From assembly GCA_037176705.1 (NCBI GenBank), contig CM073885.1:91264501-91328500 (forward strand): DNA of 64,000 bases, written 5' to 3'. Under the pieces are notes generated by a model that saw nothing but the letters and a program-made list of their open reading frames with translations, did not search any database and was not told the origin of the DNA. The stretch comes from Molossus alvarezi (taxonomy: Eukaryota; Chordata; Mammalia; Chiroptera; Molossidae). The translations under genes and the position numbers were made by a program. Shown piece by piece: positions 59,205 through 64,000 of the stretch (the first letter of the stretch is position 1; each line of letters opens with the position of its first letter).

Positions 59205-61775
59205 TTATTTTTGTTGCAGATGTTTCTCCCCTTTTTCCCATTGACATCCTCTTCCCAATCCTCCCCCACTCCAGCATTGTTGTCTATGTCCATGGTTACC
59301 ATTACATGCATATAACTTCTGTGGTTTCTTTCTTCCCTCCTCAGCCCACCCCTCCCATCTCCCTCTTCTGAGCTTTGTCAGTCTGAACCCTACTTCTATG
59401 TCTCTGGGTCTATTTTGTTCATCAGTTTACTTTGTTCAATATATTCCACAAATAAGTGAAATCATGTAATGTTGTCTTTCTCTGATTGGCTGATTTTACT
59501 TAGCATAATACTCTCCAGGTCCCTCCATGTCCTCTCAAAGGATAAGAGATCTTTCTTTCTTATAGCTGCATAGTATTTCATTGTGTATATGTACCACAGC
59601 TTTTTAATCCACTAATCTATTGATGGACACTTGGGCTGTTTCCAGATCTCAGCAATTGTAAATAGTGCTGCTGTGAACATAGGAGTGCATATATTCTTTC
59701 TGATTGGTGTTTCAGGCTTCTTAGGATATATTCTGAGAAATGGGATCACTGGGTCAAATAGCAGTTCAATTTTTAATTTTTTGAGGAAACACTATATTGT
59801 TTTCCATAGTGGCTGCACCAGTCTGTATTCCCACCAGTAGTGTACTAGAGTCCCCTTTGTTCCACACCCTGGCAAGCACTTGTTGTTTGATGATTTGTTG
59901 ATGGCAGCCATTCTGATAGGTGTGAGGTGATACCTCATAGTTATGTTAATTTACATCTCTCTGATGATTAATGATGTTGAACATTTTTTCATATGTCTCT
60001 TGATCATTTGTATGTCCTGCTTGGAGGGATGTCTATTTAGATCCTCTGCAATTTTTTAAAATTAGATTCTTTGTCTTCTTTTGTTGACTTGTATGAGTAT
60101 AAAAATTCTGCTGCACGTGATGTCTGAAGTTTTGTTGCCTACATTTTCTTTTAGGATTTTTATGGATTCACAAGTCACATTTCAGTCTTTTATCCATTTT
60201 GAGTTTATTCTTGTGTATGGTGTAAATTGGTGGTCTACCTTAATTTTTTTGCATGTAGCTGTCCAATTTTCCCAACACCACTTATTGAAGACGTGTCTTT
60301 ACTGCATTGTACGCTCTTGCCACCTTTGTCAAATTTTAATTCAGCATAATGTCTTGGATAAATTTCTGGGTTCTCTGGTCTGTTCTATTGATCTATATGC
60401 CTGTTCTTGCACCTGCTCCAGGCTGTTATGATTACCATGACTTTGCAGTATAACCTGATATTCGGATTGTGATCCCTCCTACTTTGTTCTTCTTTTTTAA
60501 GATGCTGTAGCTATTTGTGGTCTTTTTTTGGTTCCATATAAACTTTTAGAGCATTTGTTCTAGTTCCGTGAAATATGCCATTGGTATTTTAATGAGAATT
60601 GCATTGAATCTATAGATTGCTTTGGATAGTATGGACATTTTAATGATGTTATTTCTTCCAATCCATGAACAAGGTATATACTTCCACTTTTTTGTATCTT
60701 CATCTATTTCTTTTTTCAATGTCCTGTAGTTTTCTGCAAATAGGTCCTTTACTTCTTTGGTTAAGTTTATTCCATGTCTTAGTTTTTTTTTTGCTGCAGT
60801 GGTAAATAAAATTGTTTTTTTAGTTTTAGTTTCTGTGTGTTCATTATTTATGTATAAGAATGCAGTCAGTTTCTTGATGTTAATTTTGTATCTTGCTACT
60901 TTGTCAAATTCATTTATTAAGTTTAGTAGATTTTTGATGGAGTCTTTAGGGTTTTTTTATGTACAATATCATGTGATCTGTAAATAATGACAGTTTCACT
61001 TCCTCCTTTCCAATTTGGATCCCTTTTATTTTTTATTCATGTCTAATTGCTGTGGCTAACACTTCCAGAACTATGTTAAATAAGAGTGGTGAAAGTGGGC
61101 ATCCCAGTCTTGTTCCTGTTCTTAAGGGAAATGCTTTTAGTTTTTACCCATTGAGTATGATGTTGGCTATAGGTTTTTCATATATGGCCTTTGTTATATC
61201 AAGATGTGGTCCCTCTATTCCCACAATACTGAGCATTTTTATCAGAAATGGATTCTGAATTTTGTTAAATGCTTTATCAGCATCTATTGATATGATGATA
61301 TGGTTTTTATCTTTCATTTTGTTTATGTGGTATATCTCATTTATTGATTTGCAAATATTGTACCAGCCTTGCATCCCTGCAATGAAACCCACTTGTTCAT
61401 GGTGAATAATTTTTTTAATGTATTGTTGAATCTTATTTGCTAATATTTTGTTAAGGATTTTGGCATCTATGTTCATTGGGGATGTTAGCCTGTTTTCTTT
61501 CTTTGTAGTATCTTTATCTGGTTTTGAAATTAGAATTATGCTGGCCTCATACAATGAGTTTGGAAGCCTTCCTTCTTCTTAAATTTTTTGGAATAGTTTG
61601 AGGAGAATGGGTGTTAGATCTTTTTTGAATGTTCAGTAAAATTCCCCAAGAAGCTGTCTGGGCCTGGGCTTTTGTTTGCTGGGAGTTTCTTGATTACAGC
61701 TGTAATTTCCTCAGTTGTTATTGGTCTGTTCAAGTTTTCTATCTCTTCCAGGTTTTGTTTTGGGAGACTGTATGC
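59205..61775 (-). mobile_element. Bat LINE-1, 5' truncated, ORF2 broken
   Basis: Reading the minus strand: truncated at about 61775, reverse transcriptase domain at 61144-61554 ([29 protein letters not shown], and [13 protein letters not shown] with its motif A Asp), then the FADD position at 60973-60984, which reads FTDH, so the catalytic motif is lost. About 185 bases are missing at about 60098 relative to the copy at 1-7195. ORF2 ends near 59500, followed by the 3' UTR (inverted CCATTGACATCCTCTTCCCA) to about 59205. The 3' UTR matches the copy at 27063. Target duplication not identified. Confidence 0.88.
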
Positions 61776-63973
61776 TTCTTTCCTTCCTTTCTCCTTACTT
61801 TATTAAAAAAAAAAATTCATAGATGCCTTGGTAAATCAGATAGTCGTCAGGATATTTATCTCAGTAAAAGATATAAATGTGTACAAACCCACAAGTTTTT
61901 ATTAAATTTTAGAAAATTCATAGACATCTTGAGGGCACTCATAAACTCCCAGGACCCTTTGGTCCAAGTGAAAAGTTTAGGAACCCTGGAAAACCAGGAA
62001 TGTTATAGTCAAGCAAATATCCAAAAATATCCAGCCCTTTTGAGCTGTGGTAAACCTATAAAATACAAAAAATAAAAAAGATTCTCATCAAAGTCAAACA
62101 GCAAGCTACCCAAAGTTCCAAACTTTGTATCTCTGCATCTACAGAAGTGATCTCACTGAATTTGATCATTATTTATAGGAACATCAAATAAATTTCATAC
62201 AGTAGGTACTGCTTCAGAAGTACTCTGTAAATTGACAAAATACATTTTCCCATTTAATGGTTTTAATGTATTTATAACAGAGGTCTTATATAAAATATCT
62301 TACATTAACTTGATTAATGATAAAATCCACCCAGGCTTTCCTTATTTATGACCTGTTTGCAAGGAAAAGGCAAAAGGGGTGCAATATGTCTGCAGGGGAA
62401 TTATTTTCTATTGATGGGTGTCTGTTGACAGAATCCTTATCATTTCTTGCCAATTTTCTCAAAGAACATTGTGACAACTGCTCACAGCAGGCAGAGTCAG
62501 ACTCCAGAATTGATTTTGGCAATCTGTATTGATCATATTGTTGATGATCTTTAAAACATCTTGCTGTCCCAGACTTTACTTATGTCAAGGAAAATTAACA
62601 AATCTATCTGATACTGGTATGTTCATGCCTTTACCAAATCTTGAGATCTGAAAATAAAGGCATAGGAAGTAAATTATAATTGTCATCAATATTTAAGAGT
62701 CATCTCTAGCCAAAAAGCATCAACAAGTTAATAGAACATTTTACAAAGATGCTTCTTCCATTTTATTCAGCTGCATAATGACTTCAGAGGCTCATAAAAT
62801 GAAACTGATAGGGAAGCCTGTTTATCTTTGAGCTTCTTATTTTCACTTTAGTTCTTTGTGCTTGAAAACAGAAAGGTGTTTGAAGGCTGCAACAGAGAAA
62901 ATGCAAAAGAAAAGAAAACAAAGGAAAGAAGAGACAAAGAGAATATGGACTAGAAAACTTTTAAATGTTTGCCATAGTTTCCTGCTAAAGATGTAAGAAA
63001 AGAGATGTCAGAGAACTAATAATAGAAAATAATAAATTGGATGCCAAGGTGACATTTATTCAAATAAATATATCTGTATGTGTGTATAAGTACATTTGTG
63101 CACATATATACATATATTAATGCATTTGATTTATTCAGCATTCCTTTCAAGAGCACAAGAAAATATATTTGCATATATTTTGCCTTCACGCATAATTCTC
63201 ATTTTACAAAGAAGATAATAAAGTTAAAAATAATAAGTGATGAGTAAGAAGTCATCTAGTTGATGGGAAGAATGAAGAATATTTTATTCTTTTGAGTTTT
63301 AATCAATGATCTAGCCATTAAATTAAATTATTTTCTAACACATGAAAGATATGATATGTATTGAAACGTAAGACAGTGCCAGATGGTTTTATTTCACTTA
63401 AAAACAAATTAACCTAAAGAGATTATTTGACTTTGAAATCTAAATTTCTTAGTTAAATGGCTTATGTTCATGTCCATTTCAAAGACAAGTTTAGGGCTCT
63501 GACTTAGGCCAGTGTCTCATTTGTCCATCCTCTGGATATATTAGTTTGAGTCAAGAATGTCTTCAGCATGTGTATATTCAGTCAGACTGGTAAAGTATAT
63601 CTCACACATTAGAGTTTTATATTACTTTTTTTTCCCAAATGAATTTGGCCTAAAATGTTAACAAAATTGGAAACAGCTGTGTTAAGAAACTACTTTCTTT
63701 TCCATTTATAGTCTTGTCGACCAATATAAACTTCATCATTTTAGTGGAGCTTCTCCCCCACATCCAGATGTTATGGATTTCTCAATAATCCTCAGCAAAA
63801 TTGCCAAAACCAACAAGAAGTTTTAACATGTAAATTCAACACATTGTTTCATGCTCATCATGGCCTTTTCTCCACCAGCCCCATCCTCATCAGATTTCAG
63901 ATGCTCGGCAGTTGACACAGCTACGGCAAAGGACTCTGAGTCATCATCTCATTGTGGGATGGGTTCCTTTTAC
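61776..63973. other. Unique sequence
   Basis: Contains an A11 run at 61804-61814. A 71-codon frame at 62317-62532 (MIKSTQAFLIYDLFARKRQK…) has no recognised domain. Nothing else is assigned. Confidence 0.4.
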
Positions 63974-63994
63974 TTTTTTTTTTTTTTTTTTTTT
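63974..63994 (-). repeat. Poly-T run at window edge
   Basis: Twenty-one T in a row, six bases before the window ends. Likely the A tail of a minus-strand SINE or LINE whose body lies beyond the window. Confidence 0.6.
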
Positions 63995-64000
63995 GTCTGA

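Overview
This 64 kb window is AT-rich, gene-poor mammalian nuclear DNA. I found no intact protein-coding gene, no functional RNA gene and nothing prokaryotic. The repeats point to a vespertilionid (or close yangochiropteran) bat. There are about fifteen tRNA-derived SINEs of the VES type, in both the 'GGTTTGGCTCAGCGGTTAGAG' form and the 'CATGCACCAAGAGGTC' form. There are also young bat-type LINE-1 3' ends with a G-rich 3' UTR, and a full-length SPIN-like hAT DNA transposon of the lineage reported from bats, bushbaby, tenrec, murine rodents, opossum and some reptiles and frogs.

Layout. 1-7195 is a LINE-1 on the minus strand that keeps its 5' end; its 3' end lies left of the window, and two SINEs and a TTTC/TTC tract interrupt it. 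7200-13770 is mostly unique DNA with MIR, L2 and one SINE. 13770-19130 holds three LINE-1 remnants with SINEs. 20000-21525 holds an ancient LINE piece, a MER20, an MLT1-like solo LTR split by a SINE, and an L2 end. 21500-31500 is largely unique, with a MER5A and a young 5'-truncated LINE-1. 31500-39500 is rich in SINEs, with a second MER20, a MIR and a TCTA microsatellite. 39895-44510 is a stratified nest: old LINE-1, SPIN-like hAT, SINE, younger LINE-1. 44500-55430 is mostly unique with a MIR, two ancient hAT miniature elements and two SINEs. 55816-56306 is a processed pseudogene of RBX1. 58256-58741 is a third MER20 split by a SINE. 59205-61775 is another minus-strand LINE-1, 5' truncated. 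The right edge ends in a 21-T run, probably the tail of a retroelement cut by the window.

How the parts relate. No genes act together here. The window is a record of successive insertions. LINE-1 supplied the enzymes that mobilised the VES SINEs and probably the RBX1 mRNA copy; SPIN and the MER20/MER5 elements moved by hAT transposases. All enzyme genes seen are broken: both LINE-1 copies that reach the reverse-transcriptase FADD box have changed it, and the SPIN transposase has stops and frameshifts.

The best leads are: the full-length SPIN-like hAT with terminal repeats and an 8-bp target duplication whose empty site can be read from the surrounding LINE-1; an insertion at 33.3 kb that looks pieced together from two parts of a locus 1.4 kb away, one inverted; a perfect 17-bp hairpin at 47.5 kb; and an unexplained CpG-dense block at 36.98-37.08 kb. 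All family names rest on recognition by eye and were not checked against a repeat library.
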